The notes under the pieces were generated by a model. It worked only from the letters and a program-made list of their open reading frames with translations. It ran no database searches and was not told the DNA's origin. A program made the translations under genes and the position numbers. A stretch of DNA of 64,000 nucleotides from Siphonodentalium dalli (Eukaryota; Mollusca; Scaphopoda; Gadilida; Siphonodentaliidae): contig CP136065.1 in NCBI GenBank assembly GCA_032622095.1, positions 248,061,474 through 248,125,473 on the forward strand, read 5' to 3'. This document shows, piece after piece, positions 24,573 through 39,215 of the stretch. Position 1 is the stretch's first letter. Every line of letters begins with the position of its first letter.

Positions 24573-24672
24573 NNNNNNNNNNNNNNNNNNNNNNNNNNNN
24601 NNNNNNNNNNNNNNNNNNNNNNNNNNNNNNNNNNNNNNNNNNNNNNNNNNNNNNNNNNNNNNNNNNNNNNNN
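24573..24672. other. Assembly gap (100 N)
   Basis: Exactly 100 N, a conventional placeholder for a gap of unknown size. It lies immediately before the first 3.2 kb repeat copy, so more copies could be missing here. Confidence 0.98.
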
Positions 24673-27600
24673 TAGATTTTACACGATATATTAACACGAT
24701 ATTCGTGTGATGAACGAGGCGCGTTCACGTGGTTGTAGGGAAATCATACATGGGGGGAGTCAGCCCTGGGAATTAAGGAAAATTTGCCTAGGCAATCTTT
24801 TTGCCTAGGTGAAAAAATCGGCCGAGGCAAAAATAGATTTTACCTAGGCAATTTTGCAACAATATTGCCATCTCAAATCAATATGATTCAATAATAACCT
24901 GAAATGCTTAGTTATTTTGGAGAACATTTCATGGCCACTACTGATCATATAATTTTATATACATTCCACAAATCATCTCCAAAACTAGTGCCCTTATGGG
25001 TAGCTAGTTAATGGCCCAGTGCCATGGAAACAATTTTAGGACAATATATGTAAAGAGTGATTTAAGGAAGTCATTTTGGCTAAAGAGGTTCTATTTCTGA
25101 TAGACACAAATCAATTTTAGTAACCCAATGAACTTGTTTTACCTAGGCAATATAATTGCCTAGGTAAACTGATTTTGCCTCTGCTTTTACCTAGGCATTG
25201 CCTATTGCCTAGGCTAATTCCCAGGGCTGGGGAGTTGTGTTTATATTTTATAACAAATCAATTTCATGCGATAATGTACGCTATAACTGAAAAGCTATGT
25301 TACCTTTTTATAAGAATATAGGTCAGAGTCCTCATATGTGGTCCCTCGCGTAATATATGATTGTCCGTGCGGCATATATGCCTGATTTTAGAAAACACTA
25401 CATATGTCATGGTACTGAATACAAATGTGTAGTCTACCCCAAGATGGCTGTCACAGCTCTGAAGTACCAGACGTTACAGAAACACGTCAGAACCACGCGC
25501 TCCGGTATGACGTACTTACCAGTGACGTCACAAGTCAGGTGCGTGCACAAATTATTTAAAGGGATATATATCGGATGCGTTTTATTTACAAACTAAGTTG
25601 TAGATTTCAGAAAATAATTTCGTTGTATGTAACCAACTGTACTGTTGGTGTGTGCATAATATATATTAATTCCAAGATAGATTATGGTGAATGGTTCCGA
25701 GCTGCGAGCATTACATTAAGTTGGTGTGAGCTCTTTTGAAGAGCGTAGTTGCATGAGCATGTACTAGTACTAGTAAGTGGCTAATAACCATACCTTTGAA
25801 GAGTATTCATACTATTGTAAAAAATATCGTAAATGGGTATCTAAAATGGACGTGTCCATCGCGAAATTAATGATTATAACAACGAGGCGCGTTCACGTGG
25901 TGTTAGCGAAATCCTAAGGTGGAGTTGCGTTTATATTATTATAAAAATTCAATATCATGCATCAATATATGCTATCCCCTAAAAGTCACGGAAACAAATT
26001 CGTTTTATATAACCAACTGTAATGTTGGGGTGTGGATATTATATCTTAATTCCAAGATAGATTATGTTGAATGGTTCTGAGCTGGGCCATACCATTAAGT
26101 TAGCGTGAGCTCTGTTAAAGAGCGTTGTTGTTTGAATGTGTAAGTGACTCAACATAAAATTTTATAAATTATCGTAAATGGGTATCAAAAATGGACATGC
26201 CTACCGCGAAATTAGTGATTATAACAAAGAGGCGCGTTCGCGTGGTGGTAGGAAAATCCTAAGGGGTGTGATTATATCATTATAAAAATTTAATTTCATC
26301 GCCAATGTGTTCTATAACCTAAAAGCTACGGAAACAAATTCGTGCTATATGACCAACTGCATGTACTGCTGGGATGTGGATGCTACATATTAATTCCAAG
26401 ATTGATTATGGTGAATGCTTCCGAGCTGCGGCCATTATTTATGTTAGTATGGGCTCTTATAAAGAGCGTTGTTACTTGAGCATATAAGTGATTAAAACCA
26501 TATCATTAAAGAGTATTCATAAAATTGTAAAATATTGTAAACAGGTATCAAAATGGACGTGATCATTCCGAAATTAATGATTATAACATACCGCTATTAC
26601 CATTTATAATTGTTATATATGCTAGGAATCAAATTACCTAATATAACCAACTATACTGTTGGAAGTAATGTTAGTCTATGTGTCAATTAGCAAAAGTGTA
26701 ATAATAATGAACTCAGTGCCACCATCTGTGATATATGTAGGTATACATGTATATATACATATTTAACATGTGCAATCAATAAGTTTTGTAACTAGTTTTG
26801 TAACTAGTAATTTTTTGCAACCATGTACATGCCATCGGTACCTGTATCGCACTAATGCCAATATGGCCGATCTGAAATACATAACGTCATGAAGATCAAC
26901 AAATGAACGGGTACTTAAAATAAGAACGAGTCTGTCTATTAACTAAAGGTATAATAAACTGAATATAACAAGAGTGTGAAATTAAGTCGTCAAACGTTTA
27001 AAAACGAATGTTGCGTGTTGCCAAAAGCCTCACCGACGGATAGTATATGTTTTATGGTTTATGGCAATTATGCCAAAGGGGATGTCAGGAATGATAACTT
27101 ATTGGCAAGGTCCGCAAGCACCACACCGACACACCGAGCAGGCAGATAAAAACCCGCGTGATGCATCGACTGGTAACCGGAAGGCGTGAACCCACGGCTA
27201 TCTAAAAGTCAACAAAAACAGTTAGGATAGTAGAACGGTTGATTATTCATCGGTTATGTGAAGTTTTAATTGTGCGATAATAGTATAAGGCATATACATG
27301 TATATATTGAGTATACAGAGAAGTTACACACCCATAGTTACACAAATATAGATAAAGGTCATCGTAGCATGCATTGGATGAGTATATATACCTGTAGTTC
27401 CCGATAAATATAGTTAAAGGTCATCGTAGTGTGCATTGGATGAGAATATATACATGTAGCTCCCGATAAATATAGTTAAAGGTCATCGTAGTATATTAGA
27501 TATGGATATTGTTTGCAAATTCCCAAATATATGTTTATGACGTATATTACCACATTTCCATCCATAGTTATGATGCATAGTAACCCTCCCCATTTATGTA

Positions 27601-30600
27601 TGATGTATACGACGCACATCTTACAGTTATAATGTATATCACTCCTTTCCCATTTCATAGTTAAGTTCTATGCCAACATGTTAACGTGTATGTCAGATAT
27701 GATAATTTGGGCAAACTATATATAGTTGAAGGTTATCGTCTCTTATTGGACGAGCAGTTACTCATAATATCGTTAAGGGTTATCGTTGCCCATAGGATGA
27801 AAATTGTTAGTAAATTCATAAATATATGGATAGAGTTAAATGGTTTCCATAGATGCATACATACAGCAACAGTTTATCGCTGTCAGATATTATATATTTT
27901 GATTTTATAAACCTTATTATAAATGGCACACCTTTTCTGGTGGTATGTTTATGTATATGTTTATTGTTATGCAGTGTTTGACTATCAGTATATCCTGATG
28001 GTTTTGGAGGAAAAATAATTAACCAATTTTGGAAAATGTTTACTAAGACCATGTCCAAAAGATAGCATTTAAAAAGTTGGGATCGAAAAAACTATACCAG
28101 CAAAGAGTTCTCAAGAGCATAACTCTGGTATAACAGACATCAAATACAGCCTGTTTGTGTGATAGGTTTCGGCCCTTAATGCTCGACCTAATTGGTCACC
28201 AGAGAGGGGCCGTATAGAACAAATTACCATTCTATACCTCCAGCTGGAAAAATGTGGCCAAATTTCCCTCTCCATCAAAATACATGACGTCAAACTAGAT
28301 AAAAAATCCGCGCGAACGAGAGTCTCTCATACCGGTAAACACGAGTCCGTTAATTGTTTAGATTTTACACGATATATTAACACGATATTCGTGTGATGAA
28401 CGAGGCGCGTTCACGTGGTTGTAGGGAAATCATACATGGGGGGAGTTGTGTTTATATTTTATAACAAATCAATTTCATGCGATAATGTACGCTATAACTG
28501 AAAAGCTATGTTACCTTTTTATAAGAATATAGGTCAGAGTCCTCATATGTGGTCCCTCGCGTAATATATGATTGTCCGTGCGGCATATATGCCTGATTTT
28601 AGAAAACACTACATATGTCATGGTACTGAATACAAATGTGTAGTCTACCCCAAGATGGCTGTCACAGCTCTGAAGTACCAGACGTTACAGAAACACGTCA
28701 GAACCACGCGCTCCGGTATGACGTACTTACCAGTGACGTCACAAGTCAGGTGCGTGCACAAATTATTTAAAGGGATATATATCGGATGCGTTTTATTTAC
28801 AAACTAAGTTGTAGATTTCAGAAAATAATTTCGTTGTATGTAACCAACTGTACTGTTGGTGTGTGCATAATATATATTAATTCCAAGATAGATTATGGTG
28901 AATGGTTCCGAGCTGCGAGCATTACATTAAGTTGGTGTGAGCTCTTTTGAAGAGCGTAGTTGCATGAGCATGTACTAGTACTAGTAAGTGGCTAATAACC
29001 ATACCTTTGAAGAGTATTCATACTATTGTAAAAAATATCGTAAATGGGTATCTAAAATGGACGTGTCCATCGCGAAATTAATGATTATAACAACGAGGCG
29101 CGTTCACGTGGTGTTAGCGAAATCCTAAGGTGGAGTTGCGTTTATATTATTATAAAAATTCAATATCATGCATCAATATATGCTATCCCCTAAAAGTCAC
29201 GGAAACAAATTCGTTTTATATAACCAACTGTAATGTTGGGGTGTGGATATTATATCTTAATTCCAAGATAGATTATGTTGAATGGTTCTGAGCTGGGCCA
29301 TACCATTAAGTTAGCGTGAGCTCTGTTAAAGAGCGTTGTTGTTTGAATGTGTAAGTGACTCAACATAAAATTTTATAAATTATCGTAAATGGGTATCAAA
29401 AATGGACATGCCTACCGCGAAATTAGTGATTATAACAAAGAGGCGCGTTCGCGTGGTGGTAGGAAAATCCTAAGGGGTGTGATTATATCATTATAAAAAT
29501 TTAATTTCATCGCCAATGTGTTCTATAACCTAAAAGCTACGGAAACAAATTCGTGCTATATGACCAACTGCATGTACTGCTGGGATGTGGATGCTACATA
29601 TTAATTCCAAGATTGATTATGGTGAATGCTTCCGAGCTGCGGCCATTATTTATGTTAGTATGGGCTCTTATAAAGAGCGTTGTTACTTGAGCATATAAGT
29701 GATTAAAACCATATCATTAAAGAGTATTCATAAAATTGTAAAATATTGTAAACAGGTATCAAAATGGACGTGATCATTCCGAAATTAATGATTATAACAT
29801 ACCGCTATTACCATTTATAATTGTTATATATGCTAGGAATCAAATTACCTAATATAACCAACTATACTGTTGGAAGTAATGTTAGTCTATGTGTCAATTA
29901 GCAAAAGTGTAATAATAATGAACTCAGTGCCACCATCTGTGATATATGTAGGTATACATGTATATATACATATTTAACATGTGCAATCAATAAGTTTTGT
30001 AACTAGTTTTGTAACTAGTAATTTTTTGCAACCATGTACATGCCATCGGTACCTGTATCGCACTAATGCCAATATGGCCGATCTGAAATACATAACGTCA
30101 TGAAGATCAACAAATGAACGGGTACTTAAAATAAGAACGAGTCTGTCTATTAACTAAAGGTATAATAAACTGAATATAACAAGAGTGTGAAATTAAGTCG
30201 TCAAACGTTTAAAAACGAATGTTGCGTGTTGCCAAAAGCCTCACCGACGGATAGTATATGTTTTATGGTTTATGGCAATTATGCCAAAGGGGATGTCAGG
30301 AATGATAACTTATTGGCAAGGTCCGCAAGCACCACACCGACACACCGAGCAGGCAGATAAAAACCCGCGTGATGCATCGACTGGTAACCGGAAGGCGTGA
30401 ACCCACGGCTATCTAAAAGTCAACAAAAACAGTTAGGATAGTAGAACGGTTGATTATTCATCGGTTATGTGAAGTTTTAATTGTGCGATAATAGTATAAG
30501 GCATATACATGTATATATTGAGTATACAGAGAAGTTACACACCCATAGTTACACAAATATAGATAAAGGTCATCGTAGCATGCATTGGATGAGTATATAT

Positions 30601-33600
30601 ACCTGTAGTTCCCGATAAATATAGTTAAAGGTCATCGTAGTGTGCATTGGATGAGAATATATACATGTAGCTCCCGATAAATATAGTTAAAGGTCATCGT
30701 AGTATATTAGATATGGATATTGTTTGCAAATTCCCAAATATATGTTTATGACGTATATTACCACATTTCCATCCATAGTTATGATGCATAGTAACCCTCC
30801 CCATTTATGTATGATGTATACGACGCACATCTTACAGTTATAATGTATATCACTCCTTTCCCATTTCATAGTTAAGTTCTATGCCATGCAACATGTTAAC
30901 GTGTATGTCAGATATGATAATTTGGGCAAACTATATATAGTTGAAGGTTATCGTCTCTTATTGGACGAGCAGTTACTCATAATATCGTTAAGGGTTATCG
31001 TTGCCCATAGGATGAAAATTGTTAGTAAATTCATAAATATATGGATAGAGTTAAATGGTTTCCATAGATGCATACATACAGCAACAGTTTATCGCTGTCA
31101 GATATTATATATTTTGATTTTATAAACCTTATTATAAATGGCACACCTTTTCTGGTGGTATGTTTATGTATATGTTTATTGTTATGCAGTGTTTGACTAT
31201 CAGTATATCCTGATGGTTTTGGAGGAAAAATAATTAACCAATTTTGGAAAATGTTTACTAAGACCATGTCCAAAAGATAGCATTTAAAAAGTTGGGATCG
31301 AAAAAACTATACCAGCAAAGAGTTCTCAAGAGCATAACTCTGGTATAACAGACATCAAATACAGCCTGTTTGTGTGATAGGTTTCGGCCCTTAATGCTCG
31401 ACCTAATTGGTCACCAGAGAGGGGCCGTATAGAACAAATTACCATTCTATACCTCCAGCTGGAAAAATGTGGCCAAATTTCCCTCTCCATCAAAATACAT
31501 GACGTCAAACTAGATAAAAAATCCGCGCGAACGAGAGTCTCTCATACCGGTAAACACGAGTCCGTTAATTGTTTAGATTTTACACGATATATTAACACGA
31601 TATTCGTGTGATGAACGAGGCGCGTTCACGTGGTTGTAGGGAAATCATACATGGGGGGAGTTGTGTTTATATTTTATAACAAATCAATTTCATGCGATAA
31701 TGTACGCTATAACTGAAAAGCTATGTTACCTTTTTATAAGAATATAGGTCAGAGTCCTCATATGTGGTCCCTCGCGTAATATATGATTGTCCGTGCGGCA
31801 TATATGCCTGATTTTAGAAAACACTACATATGTCATGGTACTGAATACAAATGTGTAGTCTACCCCAAGATGGCTGTCACAGCTCTGAAGTACCAGACGT
31901 TACAGAAACACGTCAGAACCACGCGCTCCGGTATGACGTACTTACCAGTGACGTCACAAGTCAGGTGCGTGCACAAATTATTTAAAGGGATATATATCGG
32001 ATGCGTTTTATTTACAAACTAAGTTGTAGATTTCAGAAAATAATTTCGTTGTATGTAACCAACTGTACTGTTGGTGTGTGCATAATATATATTAATTCCA
32101 AGATAGATTATGGTGAATGGTTCCGAGCTGCGAGCATTACATTAAGTTGGTGTGAGCTCTTTTGAAGAGCGTAGTTGCATGAGCATGTACTAGTACTAGT
32201 AAGTGGCTAATAACCATACCTTTGAAGAGTATTCATACTATTGTAAAAAATATCGTAAATGGGTATCTAAAATGGACGTGTCCATCGCGAAATTAATGAT
32301 TATAACAACGAGGCGCGTTCACGTGGTGTTAGCGAAATCCTAAGGTGGAGTTGCGTTTATATTATTATAAAAATTCAATATCATGCATCAATATATGCTA
32401 TCCCCTAAAAGTCACGGAAACAAATTCGTTTTATATAACCAACTGTAATGTTGGGGTGTGGATATTATATCTTAATTCCAAGATAGATTATGTTGAATGG
32501 TTCTGAGCTGGGCCATACCATTAAGTTAGCGTGAGCTCTGTTAAAGAGCGTTGTTGTTTGAATGTGTAAGTGACTCAACATAAAATTTTATAAATTATCG
32601 TAAATGGGTATCAAAAATGGACATGCCTACCGCGAAATTAGTGATTATAACAAAGAGGCGCGTTCGCGTGGTGGTAGGAAAATCCTAAGGGGTGTGATTA
32701 TATCATTATAAAAATTTAATTTCATCGCCAATGTGTTCTATAACCTAAAAGCTACGGAAACAAATTCGTGCTATATGACCAACTGCATGTACTGCTGGGA
32801 TGTGGATGCTACATATTAATTCCAAGATTGATTATGGTGAATGCTTCCGAGCTGCGGCCATTATTTATGTTAGTATGGGCTCTTATAAAGAGCGTTGTTA
32901 CTTGAGCATATAAGTGATTAAAACCATATCATTAAAGAGTATTCATAAAATTGTAAAATATTGTAAACAGGTATCAAAATGGACGTGATCATTCCGAAAT
33001 TAATGATTATAACATACCGCTATTACCATTTATAATTGTTATATATGCTAGGAATCAAATTACCTAATATAACCAACTATACTGTTGGAAGTAATGTTAG
33101 TCTATGTGTCAATTAGCAAAAGTGTAATAATAATGAACTCAGTGCCACCATCTGTGATATATGTAGGTATACATGTATATATACATATTTAACATGTGCA
33201 ATCAATAAGTTTTGTAACTAGTTTTGTAACTAGTAATTTTTTGCAACCATGTACATGCCATCGGTACCTGTATCGCACTAATGCCAATATGGCCGATCTG
33301 AAATACATAACGTCATGAAGATCAACAAATGAACGGGTACTTAAAATAAGAACGAGTCTGTCTATTAACTAAAGGTATAATAAACTGAATATAACAAGAG
33401 TGTGAAATTAAGTCGTCAAACGTTTAAAAACGAATGTTGCGTGTTGCCAAAAGCCTCACCGACGGATAGTATATGTTTTATGGTTTATGGCAATTATGCC
33501 AAAGGGGATGTCAGGAATGATAACTTATTGGCAAGGTCCGCAAGCACCACACCGACACACCGAGCAGGCAGATAAAAACCCGCGTGATGCATCGACTGGT

Positions 33601-36600
33601 AACCGGAAGGCGTGAACCCACGGCTATCTAAAAGTCAACAAAAACAGTTAGGATAGTAGAACGGTTGATTATTCATCGGTTATGTGAAGTTTTAATTGTG
33701 CGATAATAGTATAAGGCATATACATGTATATATTGAGTATACAGAGAAGTTACACACCCATAGTTACACAAATATAGATAAAGGTCATCGTAGCATGCAT
33801 TGGATGAGTATATATACCTGTAGTTCCCGATAAATATAGTTAAAGGTCATCGTAGTGTGCATTGGATGAGAATATATACATGTAGCTCCCGATAAATATA
33901 GTTAAAGGTCATCGTAGTATATTAGATATGGATATTGTTTGCAAATTCCCAAATATATGTTTATGACGTATATTACCACATTTCCATCCATAGTTATGAT
34001 GCATAGTAACCCTCCCCATTTATGTATGATGTATACGACGCACATCTTACAGTTATAATGTATATCACTCCTTTCCCATTTCATAGTTAAGTTCTATGCC
34101 ATGCAACATGTTAACGTGTATGTCAGATATGATAATTTGGGCAAACTATATATAGTTGAAGGTTATCGTCTCTTATTGGACGAGCAGTTACTCATAATAT
34201 CGTTAAGGGTTATCGTTGCCCATAGGATGAAAATTGTTAGTAAATTCATAAATATATGGATAGAGTTAAATGGTTTCCATAGATGCATACATACAGCAAC
34301 AGTTTATCGCTGTCAGATATTATATATTTTGATTTTATAAACCTTATTATAAATGGCACACCTTTTCTGGTGGTATGTTTATGTATATGTTTATTGTTAT
34401 GCAGTGTTTGACTATCAGTATATCCTGATGGTTTTGGAGGAAAAATAATTAACCAATTTTGGAAAATGTTTACTAAGACCATGTCCAAAAGATAGCATTT
34501 AAAAAGTTGGGATCGAAAAAACTATACCAGCAAAGAGTTCTCAAGAGCATAACTCTGGTATAACAGACATCAAATACAGCCTGTTTGTGTGATAGGTTTC
34601 GGCCCTTAATGCTCGACCTAATTGGTCACCAGAGAGGGGCCGTATAGAACAAATTACCATTCTATACCTCCAGCTGGAAAAATGTGGCCAAATTTCCCTC
34701 TCCATCAAAATACATGACGTCAAACTAGATAAAAAATCCGCGCGAACGAGAGTCTCTCATACCGGTAAACACGAGTCCGTTAATTGTTTAGATTTTACAC
34801 GATATATTAACACGATATTCGTGTGATGAACGAGGCGCGTTCACGTGGTTGTAGGGAAATCATACATGGGGGGAGTTGTGTTTATATTTTATAACAAATC
34901 AATTTCATGCGATAATGTACGCTATAACTGAAAAGCTATGTTACCTTTTTATAAGAATATAGGTCAGAGTCCTCATATGTGGTCCCTCGCGTAATATATG
35001 ATTGTCCGTGCGGCATATATGCCTGATTTTAGAAAACACTACATATGTCATGGTACTGAATACAAATGTGTAGTCTACCCCAAGATGGCTGTCACAGCTC
35101 TGAAGTACCAGACGTTACAGAAACACGTCAGAACCACGCGCTCCGGTATGACGTACTTACCAGTGACGTCACAAGTCAGGTGCGTGCACAAATTATTTAA
35201 AGGGATATATATCGGATGCGTTTTATTTACAAACTAAGTTGTAGATTTCAGAAAATAATTTCGTTGTATGTAACCAACTGTACTGTTGGTGTGTGCATAA
35301 TATATATTAATTCCAAGATAGATTATGGTGAATGGTTCCGAGCTGCGAGCATTACATTAAGTTGGTGTGAGCTCTTTTGAAGAGCGTAGTTGCATGAGCA
35401 TGTACTAGTACTAGTAAGTGGCTAATAACCATACCTTTGAAGAGTATTCATACTATTGTAAAAAATATCGTAAATGGGTATCTAAAATGGACGTGTCCAT
35501 CGCGAAATTAATGATTATAACAACGAGGCGCGTTCACGTGGTGTTAGCGAAATCCTAAGGTGGAGTTGCGTTTATATTATTATAAAAATTCAATATCATG
35601 CATCAATATATGCTATCCCCTAAAAGTCACGGAAACAAATTCGTTTTATATAACCAACTGTAATGTTGGGGTGTGGATATTATATCTTAATTCCAAGATA
35701 GATTATGTTGAATGGTTCTGAGCTGGGCCATACCATTAAGTTAGCGTGAGCTCTGTTAAAGAGCGTTGTTGTTTGAATGTGTAAGTGACTCAACATAAAA
35801 TTTTATAAATTATCGTAAATGGGTATCAAAAATGGACATGCCTACCGCGAAATTAGTGATTATAACAAAGAGGCGCGTTCGCGTGGTGGTAGGAAAATCC
35901 TAAGGGGTGTGATTATATCATTATAAAAATTTAATTTCATCGCCAATGTGTTCTATAACCTAAAAGCTACGGAAACAAATTCGTGCTATATGACCAACTG
36001 CATGTACTGCTGGGATGTGGATGCTACATATTAATTCCAAGATTGATTATGGTGAATGCTTCCGAGCTGCGGCCATTATTTATGTTAGTATGGGCTCTTA
36101 TAAAGAGCGTTGTTACTTGAGCATATAAGTGATTAAAACCATATCATTAAAGAGTATTCATAAAATTGTAAAATATTGTAAACAGGTATCAAAATGGACG
36201 TGATCATTCCGAAATTAATGATTATAACATACCGCTATTACCATTTATAATTGTTATATATGCTAGGAATCAAATTACCTAATATAACCAACTATACTGT
36301 TGGAAGTAATGTTAGTCTATGTGTCAATTAGCAAAAGTGTAATAATAATGAACTCAGTGCCACCATCTGTGATATATGTAGGTATACATGTATATATACA
36401 TATTTAACATGTGCAATCAATAAGTTTTGTAACTAGTTTTGTAACTAGTAATTTTTTGCAACCATGTACATGCCATCGGTACCTGTATCGCACTAATGCC
36501 AATATGGCCGATCTGAAATACATAACGTCATGAAGATCAACAAATGAACGGGTACTTAAAATAAGAACGAGTCTGTCTATTAACTAAAGGTATAATAAAC

Positions 36601-39215
36601 TGAATATAACAAGAGTGTGAAATTAAGTCGTCAAACGTTTAAAAACGAATGTTGCGTGTTGCCAAAAGCCTCACCGACGGATAGTATATGTTTTATGGTT
36701 TATGGCAATTATGCCAAAGGGGATGTCAGGAATGATAACTTATTGGCAAGGTCCGCAAGCACCACACCGACACACCGAGCAGGCAGATAAAAACCCGCGT
36801 GATGCATCGACTGGTAACCGGAAGGCGTGAACCCACGGCTATCTAAAAGTCAACAAAAACAGTTAGGATAGTAGAACGGTTGATTATTCATCGGTTATGT
36901 GAAGTTTTAATTGTGCGATAATAGTATAAGGCATATACATGTATATATTGAGTATACAGAGAAGTTACACACCCATAGTTACACAAATATAGATAAAGGT
37001 CATCGTAGCATGCATTGGATGAGTATATATACCTGTAGTTCCCGATAAATATAGTTAAAGGTCATCGTAGTGTGCATTGGATGAGAATATATACATGTAG
37101 CTCCCGATAAATATAGTTAAAGGTCATCGTAGTATATTAGATATGGATATTGTTTGCAAATTCCCAAATATATGTTTATGACGTATATTACCACATTTCC
37201 ATCCATAGTTATGATGCATAGTAACCCTCCCCATTTATGTATGATGTATACGACGCACATCTTACAGTTATAATGTATATCACTCCTTTCCCATTTCATA
37301 GTTAAGTTCTATGCCAACATGTTAACGTGTATGTCAGATATGATAATTTGGGCAAACTATATATAGTTGAAGGTTATCGTCTCTTATTGGACGAGCAGTT
37401 ACTCATAATATCGTTAAGGGTTATCGTTGCCCATAGGATGAAAATTGTTAGTAAATTCATAAATATATGGATAGAGTTAAATGGTTTCCATAGATGCATA
37501 CATACAGCAACAGTTTATCGCTGTCAGATATTATATATTTTGATTTTATAAACCTTATTATAAATGGCACACCTTTTCTGGTGGTATGTTTATGTATATG
37601 TTTATTGTTATGCAGTGTTTGACTATCAGTATATCCTGATGGTTTTGGAGGAAAAATAATTAACCAATTTTGGAAAATGTTTACTAAGACCATGTCCAAA
37701 AGATAGCATTTAAAAAGTTGGGATCGAAAAAACTATACCAGCAAAGAGTTCTCAAGAGCATAACTCTGGTATAACAGACATCAAATACAGCCTGTTTGTG
37801 TGATAGGTTTCGGCCCTTAATGCTCGACCTAATTGGTCACCAGAGAGGGGCCGTATAGAACAAATTACCATTCTATACCTCCAGCTGGAAAAATGTGGCC
37901 AAATTTCCCTCTCCATCAAAATACATGACGTCAAACTAGATAAAAAATCCGCGCGAACGAGAGTCTCTCATACCGGTAAACACGAGTCCGTTAATTGTTT
38001 AGATTTTACACGATATATTAACACGATATTCGTGTGATGAACGAGGCGCGTTCACGTGGTTGTAGGGAAATCATACATGGGGGGAGTTGTGTTTATATTT
38101 TATAACAAATCAATTTCATGCGATAATGTACGCTATAACTGAAAAGCTATGTTACCTTTTTATAAGAATATAGGTCAGAGTCCTCATATGTGGTCCCTCG
38201 CGTAATATATGATTGTCCGTGCGGCATATATGCCTGATTTTAGAAAACACTACATATGTCATGGTACTGAATACAAATGTGTAGTCTACCCCAAGATGGC
38301 TGTCACAGCTCTGAAGTACCAGACGTTACAGAAACACGTCAGAACCACGCGCTCCGGTATGACGTACTTACCAGTGACGTCACAAGTCAGGTGCGTGCAC
38401 AAATTATTTAAAGGGATATATATCGGATGCGTTTTATTTACAAACTAAGTTGTAGATTTCAGAAAATAATTTCGTTGTATGTAACCAACTGTACTGTTGG
38501 TGTGTGCATAATATATATTAATTCCAAGATAGATTATGGTGAATGGTTCCGAGCTGCGAGCATTACATTAAGTTGGTGTGAGCTCTTTTGAAGAGCGTAG
38601 TTGCATGAGCATGTACTAGTACTAGTAAGTGGCTAATAACCATACCTTTGAAGAGTATTCATACTATTGTAAAAAATATCGTAAATGGGTATCTAAAATG
38701 GACGTGTCCATCGCGAAATTAATGATTATAACAACGAGGCGCGTTCACGTGGTGTTAGCGAAATCCTAAGGTGGAGTTGCGTTTATATTATTATAAAAAT
38801 TCAATATCATGCATCAATATATGCTATCCCCTAAAAGTCACGGAAACAAATTCGTTTTATATAACCAACTGTAATGTTGGGGTGTGGATATTATATCTTA
38901 ATTCCAAGATAGATTATGTTGAATGGTTCTGAGCTGGGCCATACCATTAAGTTAGCGTGAGCTCTGTTAAAGAGCGTTGTTGTTTGAATGTGTAAGTGAC
39001 TCAACATAAAATTTTATAAATTATCGTAAATGGGTATCAAAAATGGACATGCCTACCGCGAAATTAGTGATTATAACAAAGAGGCGCGTTCGCGTGGTGG
39101 TAGGAAAATCCTAAGGGGTGTGATTATATCATTATAAAAATTTAATTTCATCGCCAATGTGTTCTATAACCTAAAAGCTACGGAAACAAATTCGTGCTAT
39201 ATGACCAACTGCATG
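24673..39215. repeat. Tandem array of a 3.21 kb unit (about 4.4 copies)
   Basis: Taking TAGATTTTACACGATAT as the unit start, copies begin at 24673, 28359, 31574, 34789 and 38000; the last is cut at about 39215. Copies 2 and 3 are 3215 bases and copy 4 is 3211. Copy 1 is 3686 because of a 475-base insertion. The length difference is an extra ATGC (ATGCCATGCAACATG in copies 2 and 3; ATGCCAACATG in 1 and 4). I noticed no other differences by eye. Each unit contains three or four diverged sub-repeats of about 340 bases (around GAGGCGCGTTCACGTGGT and AACCAACTGTACTGTTGG) and a few copies of a shorter roughly 65-base repeat (around AGTTAAAGGTCATCGTAG). ORFs within it are 60-80 codons without recognised domains. 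Satellite DNA rather than genes is the likely nature. Confidence 0.93.
24761..25229. mobile_element. 469 bp MITE inserted in the first array copy
   Basis: Ends are CAGCCCTGGGAATT and AATTCCCAGGGCTG. The interior is rich in TTGCCTAGGCAA-type palindromes. GGGAGT flanks it on both sides (24755-24760 and 25230-25235). The other four copies keep the single empty site, so the insertion (469 plus 6 bases) exactly explains the extra 475 bases of copy 1. No coding capacity. Confidence 0.92.

Noticed and set aside
25357..38448. Repeated 60-80 codon ORFs in the 3.2 kb array
   Set aside because: They recur only because the DNA unit is copied; none has a recognisable domain, and copies are too identical to judge selection.
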